Shown: positions 11,284 through 23,509 of the stretch, piece after piece
How the letters are laid out: every line of letters starts with the position of its first letter
Numbering within the stretch: the stretch's first letter is position 1
Assembly (NCBI GenBank): GCA_963969595.1
Contig: OZ018416.1
Location: 1,566,065 to 1,630,064 of the forward strand
Direction of reading: 5' to 3'
Source of the DNA: Neckera pumila
Taxonomy: Eukaryota > Streptophyta > Bryopsida > Hypnales > Neckeraceae
Length of the DNA: 64,000 bases
Program-made: the position numbers and the translations under genes
The notes under the pieces: model-generated
The model's input: the letters and a program-made list of their open reading frames with translations, nothing else
Told to the model about the DNA's origin: nothing
Database searches by the model: none

Positions 11284-13820
11284 CCTTATATTTTTTTGCT
11301 TTTATCATATTTTGTCTATTACGGTGGCTTGTATTCGTCATTTCTTTTGTAATCGAGCGTGGTGGTGTTTCTCAGATTCTATGATACTGTGCGTTTAGTC
11401 TTCACGTCTTGTAATTACCGTTCAAATTGGATTTACTGGTATTTGACCTTTGCAGCGACGTAATAGCTGCATATCTCTGCCTTGATCACCCAAGTTCGCA
11501 ATTGCAAGCGTTTCATAGGCGGGGATAATTAGGTATCCTTCATCGCACGGGTCAAATATTTCCGCCCCAAATGTTTTTGGAAGCAGGTTGTTTTGAAATC
11601 TCTGAGGAGCACTCATATTCCTTTATATTGGATGGAGTGTCTTCCTGTACCGTAGGTGTTGCTAAAATGTGCAAATCAGCATTGGAGCATCACTTCTTTG
11701 GGGAGTCAAAAGGGGGTTCTAGATTCTCTCCATGAATTTATTTTAATTTATTTTGGCAGAAATTGAAAAAATCAATTGCAAGGAGTAAAAATACAACCCG
11801 AGGGGAAGCAGAAGCACTGCCCAACCTCAGTAGCCATGTAACTACTGTGCCACGTAATTCTCAGGCCCCTACCGGATGCAGAGCTGACTGAAGCAGCCCC
11901 AGTCGGTGTGCAACTTAGAGTATCTCCTGCGGCCCTCTTGGTTTGACCCTGCCAAATGGGCTTTGGAGGGAAGAGTGGTGAAATCAAAGTGAGCGGGGTT
12001 GGAAAAGCTCCTGCAGACTGGAAGAAGAGGGCAGGCAAATGATGGTGCAGAGCCAATGGGGAAAGCTTGTGGCTTCCCTGAGGCAACTTTCTCATTAATT
12101 TAACCCTTGACTTGCCAAAACACGGAACTCGATGACAAAGAGGGGCCTCAGAGGGTTCCTGTAGAATTGGAAATTCTAGTGCAGTAGAGACAAAATTGAG
12201 AGGCCCTGCACCTCTACATCCTCGTCTACAGCGCTATTGGAGATTGGATTTCCCTTGGCCGCTCAAAACTTTGTAGGCAGGGGTGTTTGAGCGGGCTGCA
12301 GGAGATGCTCTTAGCCAACTCCTGCCTTGCAAAGATTGGAACTTTGGTAACTGAACACGATCTAGACACTTGTCCCAAGCAGCACAGGCATAATCTCCAT
12401 ATCCTTTTCAAATAATCTCCTTAACAAAAGGGAGTCTACTCTTAAAGCAACCCTTTAAACCTACCTAACTCATCACTCATTCCTAAATAGGGATGCATTA
12501 GAACACGATCGCTTTAAGAGCAGACTACCTTAGTGACTGTTTCAACTCTCATGGTTGAAGATCATGTGGTTCTTGAAAATCTACACAAAATAGTGAAATT
12601 AGGTTGTCCCATACTAATTTCTGGACAATCTATACTATACAAATATTCACTACTACTGTACAATAACAATGAACCATTCAATCCAGAGCCATGTACGTAT
12701 GGCATAGATTAGTGCACCAGTTCAAGGCTTGACTTAGAGAGTTTGCATGCGCCTCCATGTGGACAAGCATTGAGTCGTGAGGTAATGTATCTGACGGAAG
12801 GCAACCTAAATGGCGAGGCAACCTAATTTCATTATTTTGTATAGATGGCCTATAGGCTGACTCCTCTGAGGAGAAGCCGCAGTTGGGCTCTTGATTTGAG
12901 GAGCGAGGGGGCGTTTCTTTCGGCAAAGAGGATTCTTTCCAATTAACCCCTAAAGGATGGGCCTTTGCTTGTAGATTCAAGCTTCACAATTTCTCTCTGT
13001 TTTTTTGCCATTTTGCAACTCAATATGAATCAAATTTTTAATATTTATTTTTCAAAGATGAAGTTTGATGTCTTCTTAAGTTCTAAAAATTTCACATTTT
13101 TTTGGTGAAAATTTGAATCTGTTGTGAATTTTAAAGGGAAAGTGAAGAAAACTAGTATTAAATCCAAAATATACTCCAAAAATATGAAATTTTCAGCATA
13201 GTTGTATTTTGTAGTGTACAACATCTTGATATAAAACAAAGTTTCTCTACCATTCTAAATTAGGAAACCAACTTATAGGCTTTCAAAAAAATTGAATGAA
13301 AAAATTGTTTTTTTTCCCATCCTAGAGTCTTACTTGAAGTCATCCAAAGCTCAGGGGGAGACCATCAAAATTTTAGGAAACTACTTGAGATAAAAAAATA
13401 TAGTCAATTTAATTTGTTCAAGATAAAATTTATAATTTTGTTAGATCTACTATAGCATTGAAAATATATCTCCCACATGATTTTATATAAAATAGGGTGG
13501 TGAATAATTCCTCTATTTTAGTAAAAGTAAAAAAAATAGGGTCATAGACACAAGGTTCCCTAAAAGTGTAGCAGGGTCAGTGAAATGATTATAGTACCTG
13601 GATGAGGAAGTGTGTAGTTTTTGTCCAAGCTTGTGTAGAGGGAAATGCCTTGGGATTCTTGGGAGTAAGGACCTGGCACTTTCAATGGCCTTAAAAATAC
13701 GTCAAAGTAGCTTTTTATCTACAAATAGGGAGGAAAAAAATAATTGTAGGTACATAAATATCCTCCATTAAATCCCCCAATATTGCATATGATTACCAAG
13801 CGTAAGTGTGTATAATCCTC
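11284..13820. other. Intergenic, moderate GC falling to AT-rich; no firm gene
   Basis: Between 11400 and 12990 the GC content is higher than in the surrounding AT-rich DNA. A minus-strand frame at 11616-11422 contains coding-like sequence (LLPKTFGAEIFDPCDEGY) that I cannot place in a family, and no good splice partner was found. Frames at 12095-11772 and 12411-12226 look accidental. From 13000 on the DNA is plain AT-rich. Confidence 0.35.
12433..12525. repeat. Short foldback, possible 93-bp MITE
   Basis: AGTCTACTCTTAAAGCAAC on the left is matched in reverse complement by TCGCTTTAAGAGCAGACT on the right. The same box (AGTCTGCTCTTAAAGCGACC) recurs once at about 34450, suggesting a dispersed family. 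Confidence 0.45.
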
Positions 13821-14761
13821 TTAACCCCTAAAGGACCATTTGTCTCCTCGGGGGACAAATTGGATCCGGGCAGGTTCCACCTGTTTCAATTTTTTGTAAT
13901 ATTTTTGGGATTTTTTGAGGTTGTGTATTTTTGTGAGAGCTTTATGAATATATAATTTTTATTTTAATTGATGCCCAGGAGCAAAAGTTATGGCACAATA
14001 AGTAAAACTGGAGTTTGGTGGGCAGCCCAAAAAATATCACAACAAGTCAAATTTTTTTTTTTTTTCAAATTTTTTTTTCAAAGATTATATTTTTGTCTTC
14101 ATATGAAGCTTTGTTTCATTCAATTTGGACTAATTATGAGAAAGTTATGGACAATCTTAGTTTTTCGGGCAATCTAAGCATCTTCTTGAAAAAATAACTT
14201 GTAGAATCCTTTTTTTAATGCATTTTTAAGAATTTTTCAGAAAAAATTATTAGACAAGGTTAGATTTTATTGCTGGAACAATCTCACCGTTGGGGTTGTT
14301 GTGATTCAATTCCATCTACAAGCTATTAACATTTAGTTTTTTCTTCAATCTTGAACCCACCTCTATTTAACAATTTTTTAATGAGTGAAAATTAAGTGCT
14401 TTTTATCCTAAATTTTTTGAGAGATTCTTGACTCAACTAATTAACATAAAGAAGTAGAAAATCAAAGTCCATAGTGCAAAAAAATTGAACTAAAAAGACT
14501 CAAAGCCAAAAAATCTAGTAAAGCAAGGTGCAAATAAATTTGTGTTCCCCACTTTAAATGCATATATCATGCAATCTACATGTGCAACATCTTCTAAAGT
14601 TTCTGAAATTTCTTTCACATATTCACATACTAGTCAAGTAAAAGATCTTATGCTTGGATATGCAAGAAAAAACAATTTTTAAAGCTCTTTTCTCTTTGCA
14701 GTAGAAATGACTGTTTTGAATGGTTTTTATAGGAAAATCACCTTGGTCCTTTAGGGGTTAA
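13821..14761. mobile_element. TTAA-flanked TIR element P1 (941 bp, non-autonomous)
   Basis: Begins TTAA-CCCCTAAAGGACC and ends GGTCCTTTAGGGG-TTAA. The left subterminal region holds a small palindrome, TTTGTC..GGGGGACAAA. The interior is AT-rich and has no transposase. It shares its right interior (TTTTGAATGGTTTTT) with P7, forming one subfamily. The terminal CCCC and TTAA flanks are reminiscent of piggyBac elements; the superfamily is an inference from the ends only. Confidence 0.75.
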
Positions 14762-15951
14762 GATCCAAAGGACCAAAAACTCTTGCAACATCTTTTAGAA
14801 ATAAATGGGAATCCATTAGGTTGTGCAAGTATTTGAAAGAGGTCACTAATTCCTTGCTACACTTGTTGTAACAGTTTTCAATACTAGAATTTGTAAAGCA
14901 CAGATTCTTCAAGTCTTGAAGAGCATATAGAGCAGGATTTGTTGATGGTGGAGGAATTTTTTCCACGCCATAAATTGATAGCCACTACCTTATAATAAAG
15001 CTGTCAAATTAGCCCGCCTTCCATTTTAGCTCTTTTTAGATCCTACGCATCCCCCATTTGAATTTAAATGATGGGAAAAAGACCAAATTCTACTTACCAT
15101 ATCCAAAGGGCTTTCACGACATCCCAACATGTTGTGGCCTTTTGTTGTTACATAGTCAAAAAAGGGCGTGTAATTTGACCACATAAGTCTATCAAGTTCA
15201 AACTATAAGTCATAAAATATACAATGAAAAAAATACTAGAATCTTACATTGGCTTCCTAAACCCACTCACATAGGGAAGCCAAAGAAGTGTAGGACAAAT
15301 TAGTTGGATCCATCACTTTCAAGCTAACCAATATCCCTAAGATAGCTTGAAGATTAAACACTTCAATAGTAGCTGCATTGATGATCTAACTAGTGTTCAA
15401 TGATATGTTCGGAATGGTTGCTTTTTGCACTATTGATAGTATCTTGTGCTCAAGAAAAAAAAATACCCATTCATCTTCTTAGATGGAGCTTTGTATTCAA
15501 TAGAATCTCCCTCCAATGCTCGGTAGTTGTTGGCCTGCAAGATTCTAGAGGCCAAGTTTATGAGTTATTGCACTACTAAATAGGATGCATTGTTGATCCT
15601 CAACCGAGATGTCATGCATTTATTTAAGACCCACTTTAGAGAGTGTGTCAACTTTAATTTTGTATAGGACTGATGCAAGTCTCAACATGCTCGGATTACT
15701 CTAGAATCTCTCCTCTAGCCATTCTTTGCAACCTTGGTGGAGGTGAATGTGTAACTGGATTGATCATAAGTGAATCAATAGAGACTCGGTCCCTACTTTG
15801 TTCAATCTTTAGGATTAGAATTGTGCCAATGCTTAGCATAATACTGCTTTGAAATTTGACTAGACTAAACCAATTGCTACAGTAAATCAATGGTCTACTT
15901 TGCCTAGACCATTTTGGCCAAATCAAGTATGTTTAGCATGCCATCATATCT

Positions 15952-16780
15952 CTTACCCCTAAAGGACCAACATGCTTTTTTTGGCTACATAGAAATTTTA
16001 AGCAGGTATGTGTGACTAGAGATTTACATAGTTTTGGCCCAAATTTTAATAAGGGGGGGGGGGGGGGGGGGGGGGGGGGCGAGGAATATCTTTCATATGC
16101 ACTAAACTTCATAACATTTGGAAATACAAGTCAAAAAGTTATAGCCTAATATGTTACTTTTTTTCATAATTGGGTAGTCCGGGCAGGTAGAAAAAAATCA
16201 CTTTTTTCAAAAACAAAAAATTTAAATTCATTTTCTAATATTACATATCAGTGGAAAGCCTTGAATCATTCTATTTCGACCAATGAGTCAAAAGTTATGA
16301 GGATTTTTTGTTTGCAGTCAGTTATGGATTTTCTACTCTAAAATAAACTTTATCTTATTCAATTTTCAATAATAGTAATTTTGTATTTTGAATCATTCCC
16401 TACTACTGTCTACTTACTATTTTTTTTCTATATGTTGTACAATTCCAAATGATGTGAAAATTTTCAAGCATGTAGCCAACTTGCCCTGAGTAATAAATTC
16501 AAAGAGTTACCACCATTTTGGACATTTTTTCTTACAAATGTGACCTTGTGAAGTGCAGCTGCCCGATTTTTCCCAGCAAAAAAAAAGGGGGTTGTATCTT
16601 ACAATCTACATGGTGAAAATTTTTGAAATTTTTTCTACATCTTTCCAAACTAGTGTACTACAAGATCCTATGGTTACATGTGCCAAAAAAGTTTTTTTCC
16701 AAAAATTTGGTACTTGCTCTAAAAATGGCAATTTTTGAGCGTTTCCAATGAAAACATAGTCATAGAACTTTACGGGTCAA
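15952..16780. mobile_element. TTAA-type TIR element P2 (degraded ends)
   Basis: The left end reads CTTA-CCCCTAAAGGACCAACATG and the right end GAACTTTACGGG-TCAA. Read in reverse complement it aligns with P4 (24948-25879) throughout, including the subterminal GACCAACATG box and TTTTGGCC..AAATTTTAA. Its flanks no longer match TTAA exactly, indicating an older insertion. It carries the G tract at 16053-16079. Confidence 0.65.
16053..16079 (+). repeat. 27-base G homopolymer
   Basis: An unbroken run of G inside element P2. At the corresponding place in P4 (about 25766-25781, reverse strand) there is only a short GGGTGGGGG stretch, so the run expanded after the element copies separated, or was lengthened in assembly. 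Confidence 0.9.
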
Positions 16781-17258
16781 GGCAACACACCTGCCATAAA
16801 ACCCTAATCTAGCTCTAGATGATTTAATTCTACATTTAACTACTTCTAGACTTTTAATAGTCTAGATTTAATAATGGTCATCAAGAGAGAAAAAATGGTC
16901 ATTAGGAAATAATGCAAAACATCAAGAAATCTATGCAAAACATTAAAAGATCAATACAAAACATCCGGAGATCTCCGGAAGTTATTACCTAGAGATTTCT
17001 ATATGTTTTGTCCAAAATTCACTTAATAGTCCAGAAGTAGTTAAATGTGGCATTTTAGGTGAACATGACCAATAGAAGTTTCTCATTGGTATACTCCCAT
17101 TTGATTGTATATATGAGTTTGATGGCATATCTTGTGTATCTTATAAACAAAAAATTGGGTGTCAATGAAAAGTGAAAGTTTGGAACTATTGAGTACAATG
17201 AGTAGGAGATGTTATAGGGTTATATATACTAAATTAATTGTTGATTGTTGCTCCTAGA

Positions 17259-17330
17259 TTAACCCCTAAAGGACCAAGCTGTGTTTTTTGGCAACATAGC
17301 AATTATGGGCAGCTCACTACGAATGGAGTT
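17259..17330 (+). mobile_element. Truncated end of a TTAA-type element (P3)
   Basis: TTAA-CCCCTAAAGGACCAAG is followed by sequence that resembles one end of P2/P4 and ends in GGGCAGCTCACTAC. That last string occurs inverted near the broken right end of P5. No matching right terminus follows, so this is a fragment. Confidence 0.55.
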
Positions 17331-17964
17331 TTTATTTTTTTCTTTGAAAATTTTATACAACATGTGCCCAAGGAGTAGGTTGAAGACTTCATAGATATTA
17401 GTTTATGGGTACGTATGGAGTCTTTCAAAACCATACCTACCCACAAACCGTATATAGTGATTGATCCTGGTTGCATCCAAGCCAATAAATTCATCTAAGC
17501 CTTCTTTTATTTATTGAAAGATGCCTTTGAATTCATTTTGGATGTGTCGTAGGATAGTCCATGTAGGTGTTTTCATACCAGCATTGGATTTGCATGCTCA
17601 GAGTATCAAAGCTCTCACTTGAATTGTTTGGGTCAAACCAACCATCTTCGTTTAGAAGTTGTTTAATCCAAAATAGAATCAAAATGGTGTAAATACACAC
17701 TTCTTTCATTATTGTATTTTTTTTTGCTGTCGCTCCAATTACATTGTTGCCGCGGACTCCCACATCGACCGTGTTTCTTGATGGTAGCTTTCACAGTAAA
17801 GAAACCCTTCCCCAAATTAGGACTTAATGTAAGATTTTCCTATACTGCATTTTAGAGTTGAACTAGCCACTATTACATTGCATTTTCCAAAAGTTTCCCT
17901 GCTACCCAAAAGTAATGAAAACAAATTGCTCATGGTATTCCATTTTATTGGGCATGGTATAGAT

Positions 17965-20033
17965 CATTAAATGACATTTGGGACTTTTGGAAGACTGCGA
18001 GTTATCAAGCTGCTAGAATGCAGGATAACTACTGGCTGATGTGGCCGAGACCGTGCTACGTCATTTTTGAAAGAAAAAAAAAGAAGTGCTTAAAATGATA
18101 TTTGAAAAAAAAATTCTGATAGCCTTGTAGAAATAGGATAATAACCAATGACTTAAAAACTACCCAGTAGTACAATAAATTCGTCCTAGGGAGAAATTTG
18201 TTTAAGGATTTACAACTAGTAGAAATTACCACATGAATATGCACAACTTGAGGTTTTAATTGACACTCTTTCCAACTTAGTCTAGTTGCAACTACTCTCC
18301 ACTCTTAAAGGCCACAAGGATTAAGAATCTCCCAATTTGGTGCTTCTTTATTCTTTTAATTCATATCCCGTCTCCAAACTGGCTCCCGCTTTCAATTTAG
18401 CTCCACAGTCAGGAACAGCACTGCCAAGTCGGAATTGAACCGGATATAATTGGAGTTGGCTTATCAACTTGCTACTTGGACTGAGTCACTCCAACTTGAT
18501 TTTTGTCTACCTTCTCAACAACCACAAGATCTTTTGTCTACCTTCTCAACAACCACAAGATCTTTTGTCTACCTTCTCAACAACCACAAGATCTTTTGTC
18601 TTCAACTTAGGAATCACATTTGCAAGACAAACAGGTTTGGAATAATTTTGCTCTTGGCAGAATTTACAATTCTTACATGCCAATTTGAACTTTAACTTCT
18701 TCTCTAATTCATAACTTTCCATACTTCAAATAATTAATTCCAACTCAGAATTCAATCTCACAGATCAATTAGGACACAACATCAATTATACATTCAAACA
18801 CAATGATCCAATTAGGACTTAATTAACATTCACATATTCTATCATCCAACTAGGTATGAACACATCCTCAAAATACTCACATACAAGCACTCAACATTCA
18901 TATAAACTCCACAACTAAATCTCACTTTGCACACTCTCAAGCAACACTACAACAACACACAGACAAATTCAAATTTTATTCATAATATTTCCATTAAATT
19001 TGAATTAATAATAAACATTATTTTTACAAAAATGTTCAATTTGCTCAACATCACATAATCCTAATAGTTTAACATTCTGCACCGCATCCAACTAGGATCT
19101 ACAATTGATTTCTATCAATTTGCACGAATCCATATCTTTAACTTTTGTCAGATTTCAAATTGACTGCACCATTTTCACTTAAACTACCGATTAGGATTAA
19201 AAAAATTCTCATTACACCATCCCAATTTGGCTTGCTATCAAATTCACTTTAAATTCATTCACTTCATTCTCATTCAACTTTCCAACTTAGACATCACCAC
19301 AACTTACAGACTGATACAAATCAGCCCAGCTTCACACACACACACTCCGCATCATACACAATTCTCATTAGAGATTACTTGCAGATCAACCGACTAGGAT
19401 CAAATAGACACACTTGGACTCAAAATTCCAAACGCAAACACACACATAAATTCACCAACAAAAACTACATAGCACAATTGGCTGGGACACGCACTGGACT
19501 TTCACTCAACAGTCGGCAAAGGAAATGAGCACAAAAAATAGCACAAATAGGAGCCGTTGATGAAGACCAACCGCAACAACCGAATCGGCTAAGTCAACTG
19601 ACTCAATTGACATTCCAATTAGGAACTACAAGCAAAAAATTGGAATTCCAACTTGGCTTCAAGATAGGTATTGCCAACTTGGATCACAACAAAAATAACA
19701 TCCTAATTGGAACACATACTGACCAAATTGACTTGGACTCACTTAGCAGTAACAACCTGACAGAAATCAACTTAGACTAAATCCAAATTGGTACATGGCT
19801 CAGACGCACACTCCAAATCACTTTAACACCTCAAAAGCATCCTACTTGGCAATTCAGTTCAATTCCAACTTGCTAAAAGCCAATTTTTACAATCAAAATC
19901 ATCTAATAGACTTCAAAAAGAATTCCAATAAAATATCTCACTATCTACAAGCCCATATTACTATTTCATAAAATCGATCCAGATTGGAGAATGGGCCCAA
20001 AATGGTCCTCCAATGCCCTCAAATGTCATCTTA
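17965..20033. mobile_element. Enlarged MITE family A element (2.07 kb) with A/C-rich insert
   Basis: The left end (CATTAAATGACATTTGGG..) and first 150 bp match the family A end: CTGGCTGATGTGGCC, then ACGTCATTTTTGAAA, then GCTTAAAATGATATTTG. The right end (GGGCCC..CCAATGCCCTCAAATGTCATC) matches the other family end. In copies A1 and A3 these ends lie only 240-310 bp apart; here about 1.87 kb (roughly 18120-19988) separates them. The insert is G-poor and A/C-rich on the plus strand, without a convincing ORF. Acquisition of foreign sequence inside a MITE, or an insertion that was later eroded, are both possible. Confidence 0.55.
18509..18601 (+). repeat. 31-bp perfect tandem repeat, 3 copies
   Basis: Three identical consecutive units, starting ACCTTCTCAACAACCACAAG and ending TTTTGTCT, within the A/C-rich insert. 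Perfect identity suggests recent amplification. Confidence 0.9.
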
Positions 20034-22320
20034 GAAAGGAGCACCCATTTCCCTCCATGTCCCAAAAGCTGTTCCCTACAACAGTATCCCAATCCGCTCA
20101 TCAAGCAACCAAACTACAATGATTAGGTGGTTTCATGGTAGTTGCGGATTAGTGCATGTGGGAGTGGATAGTATTTGGAAATGGGGTCCCTAAGAATGGG
20201 CAATGGGTGCTTTTAGTCTTTTCACTTTGACCAAGGTTTTTGAAAGTAGTTTTCAGAATTCAAAATTTTTTTTTGGCATCTCTTACTCTCTCATTTGCCT
20301 TTCATTCTATCCATTTATTTTTCACACTGTCTTTATGGTCTGCTTTGCACGGCTTAAACGGACGGTTATGGATGCTCCCACCTTAATGCCTAATGGATTA
20401 GTGCAACTGCTTTGGACTCATCTACATTTCATTGGCTACACCTTTCATTGGGATGCGTGTTGTGTCTTTGCTCTTATTTAATATATTATATTTTTTTAGT
20501 TTACTAAAGAAATTTTTTTATAAATAATCTATGCACAATGCTCAAAGCTGCCATGTTGAAAAAAAAATGTGTGAACTTTTGGGTATCCCATCCTCAATCT
20601 TGTAGCTTAATCTATGTACAATGCTCAAAGCTGCCATGTTGAAAAAATCAATGTGTGAACTTTTGGGTATCCCATCCTCAATCTTGTAGCAATATAGTGA
20701 TAAACTAGTTTTAGAAAAAGTGAAGAACTAATTTTGAGGAGAACTCAAAAACAGGATTATATCAAACCAATCAACAAAAGACATGAAACAAGAATTCAAA
20801 TTTGCTACTCAAAAAATTAAACAAGCACTATTCCTACGGCCACGTCGTAGATTTCAAATTTCAAGTCATCTCCCTATATATGTTTTTTCCATGATTTTTT
20901 TGAAAAATTTATGAATGAAATATGAATTTATCAAAAATGGATGCACCCAAAATTGAATCTAGGGCATATATTTTGGTGGCTTACATTTTAGGCAAGATCA
21001 TAGGATTTGTCCCAGAAATAACATATTTTGACGTTTTAATTTGCAAAAAATAGGAAAAACAATTTTTAAAGAAACAAAGAATTGGCCATTGAAAAGGACT
21101 TCTTGGTGATGAGATTTGACCAAAATAATTAGGTCACAACCATCTCTAATGTTTAGAAGTGCCCTCGCAAGGGAGGCTTGTTTGCACAAACTTAGAGGAC
21201 ATAGAATAAAGTATTTTTAAGTGTCCATTGACAGGAATATGTTAGACTACTATAGGAATATATCACAATAATTTAAGCTGAAAGTCATGAATTTACACCA
21301 CTCAATAGTTCAAAAAAAACCTAAACGTCAAAGTGTGACAAATCAACAAAATTGACTTTTAAATATAAAATAATTTTTTAAAATTTCTAAATGTAAGGGA
21401 TACAAATTTCACCAAAATATCTAGAAACATATTTTTTGTTTTTGGCATTGGATTCATAATTCAAAAGTTATAGCATTCCAAAATCAAAACGCAACAAAAT
21501 TGATAAGAGTTTTTTGCAATCACCCTTAGCAAGCACCATATTGCTCAAGAAAAAAGGAAAATTATGATGAGTAGAGGCTAGATTGGCAAGAGGTTATAAG
21601 GGTTGGTCAATGACCACTTTTTCAAACACTCTGTATGCTCCCAATTGGCAATTATATTTGAATAATAATAATAATAATAATAACAACACGGGGGGTGCAC
21701 TTAGTGTATCTAATCCAAACTACGTGCGACCAAAACTTTATATCCCCTATATTATATTCTAAAATTTAAATAAATGAAAACCAAAAAACTATGAATATAT
21801 TTCCTAATTTGAAAGTTTATGTTTTGAATTATTGATATTTTTATTTGCTAATGATAATTAGTTACAAATTCTTGAAGTAAATAGATACATTGCAGAACTG
21901 AAAAATAACTTTCACACCCCTATATTATATCCTAAAAAATTGTTTAAAAAATGAACAAAAAATTCCTAAAAATAACTCTCTATTGAAAGCTCATTTTGAG
22001 TTTAATATTAATGCAACGGTCATCTAAATGTGTTCTCTATAAATATTTGAGTTGAAAAATATGCCATTTTAGGTTCATTTTCAACCTCTTTTAGAAATCA
22101 TTTCATATTTCATTTGAGTTGGAAATTTTGGCAATAAAAACCTATAGTCATTACCAAAGAATGCTCAAAATTTTAGGTTGAAATTATAGTTTATTAGAAA
22201 TCACTTATTCGCACGTGGTTTGTGGTAGTAGAACCAAATGCCCTCCCCGAGAATAATAATAATAATTCAATGATGTAAACCTTAAATCCTAAAACTTAAT
22301 TCAATATCGGAATCTAATTA
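20034..22320. other. AT-rich intergenic DNA without recognisable gene
   Basis: No coding sequence is supported. It contains the 83-bp tandem duplication at 20525-20690 and an (AAT)n microsatellite at about 21661-21683. The open frame at 20203-20481 has no family signature. Confidence 0.5.
20525..20690 (+). repeat. 83-bp tandem duplication
   Basis: Units at 20525-20607 and 20608-20690 differ at only a few positions. Landmarks are CAATGCTCAAAGCTGCCATG and GGTATCCCATCCTCAATC. Confidence 0.9.
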
Positions 22321-22620
22321 CAATAAAGAGATATCTATTTCACAAAATTAGTGCATTGCCCACCCAATATTGAAATCTCTATAGAAGCAATTCTTAAACT
22401 TTTTGGAAGAAGCTTGTTGAAGGAAATATTTGTTTATGGATTTTTCCTACATAACTATGTAAAAGAATTTAAAAAATTCATCACCCATGTTTTTCAATCA
22501 ATGATCTTGGAGAAAATATGAATTTAAATGAAACAATTCATCTAGAATGAAATTTTGTTTTTTTCAAATTGAAATTTTGTATACTTGACTGGGCGGGATT
22601 GCATAAGAATTGAATGTTAA
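22321..22620. repeat. Dispersed repeat R2, copy 2
   Basis: Counterpart of 2765-3075 in the same orientation; shared boxes are GAGATATCTA, TTGAAATCTCTATAGAA and ACTTGACTGGG. Confidence 0.6.
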
Positions 22621-23509
22621 TTATGAGACGAAGAAAGGCAATTGTATTCTTTATTAGAGTTAATTGTAAAATGTGTGCAAGGCAGACACAGTAGCCGGAG
22701 TTTGGAAAAAATACATGACAAAACTTGCTAGAGCACCAAAACTTGGGTCTGATGGAGTTTGATGTCATGTTTGTTTTGTACTACTCTTAGTTAAATCTCC
22801 ATGTGACTCCGGTTCACAAACACAAGACAAAGTTTGCAATTATTATGAAATATTCTTTGAATGGCACAATAGGTAGTTGGTAAGATTATTGGACCCCACT
22901 ATACAGTACAGTACAGAAGGATAACACTGAAAATCCAGTCACCTACTACGGCTCAGTTCCTTTTGATATACACATGGGTCCCAACTCCCGATGCACACAA
23001 AATGAGCCCACAAAACTCGTGGCATGGCGGAGCTTCCTTGTACTCTCCTTTTTGCCATGAATTTTTCCCTTTTCTTTCCTTTCCTTTGCACGCCGCACCA
23101 AAAGGAGACCAAATGATGTAATATTATTCAATTCAATTCAATTCGGCTGTGGATATGATGTCCGTCACTCAAATTCCATTTGCTCGAGGGCTGTCTATCA
23201 TTGGCAATGCCACTCACTTCAAAAGTTTTGCAATGGCCCACCTTGTGCCGGTTGTCACGGCTGTAATTTCTGTAGCTTCCTTTATTAGAAAGGCACGCCA
23301 TTTCCATGACCCACACTGTTTGCCACTGATTTCATTCTTTTTGTTGTTGTCTTTGTTGAAATTAATGATTCCGTTCCAAGAACAACAGAAACAAAAACAA
23401 CCAAGCCCGAAGACTGATTTCATTCTTTCCATGCAAGCACCGAGTTGCTGGACTCCAGTAATTTGCCTGTCTGTGGGAGATCGATGGATAAATCTGGATG
23501 AAAAATGAA
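22621..23509. other. Moderate-GC intergenic stretch, no gene recognised
   Basis: Base composition rises toward the tandem array at 23.5 kb. Open frames on both strands between 22946 and 23588 overlap one another and have no family motif, so none is called. Confidence 0.3.

Larger units (their letters stand above)
14762..17800 (-). pseudogene. Degenerate coding-like relic split by elements P2 and P3
   Basis: Outside the inserted elements, the minus strand shows stretches with a protein-like look that stay open for 60-80 codons. Examples are 17763-17533 (LFWIKQLLNEDGWFDPNNSS), 15926-15696 plus further fragments down to about 15460 (YKAPSKKMNGYFF), and 14966-14751 (YALQDLKNLCFTNSSIENCY). Between these are stops and frame changes. 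I do not recognise the family. Element P2 sits inside it, P3 interrupts it, and P1 abuts its downstream end, so an old gene or transposon ORF fragmented by insertions is plausible. The pieces may also be unrelated. Confidence 0.3.

Noticed and set aside
11422..11616. Minus-strand frame with GAEIFDP, considered as a PP2A B56-like exon
   Set aside because: Only a short patch is similar in my memory of that family, the rest does not fit, and no adjacent exons were found.
18509..18601. CRISPR-like array (three identical 31-bp repeats)
   Set aside because: The repeats are directly adjacent without spacers, and the genome is eukaryotic.
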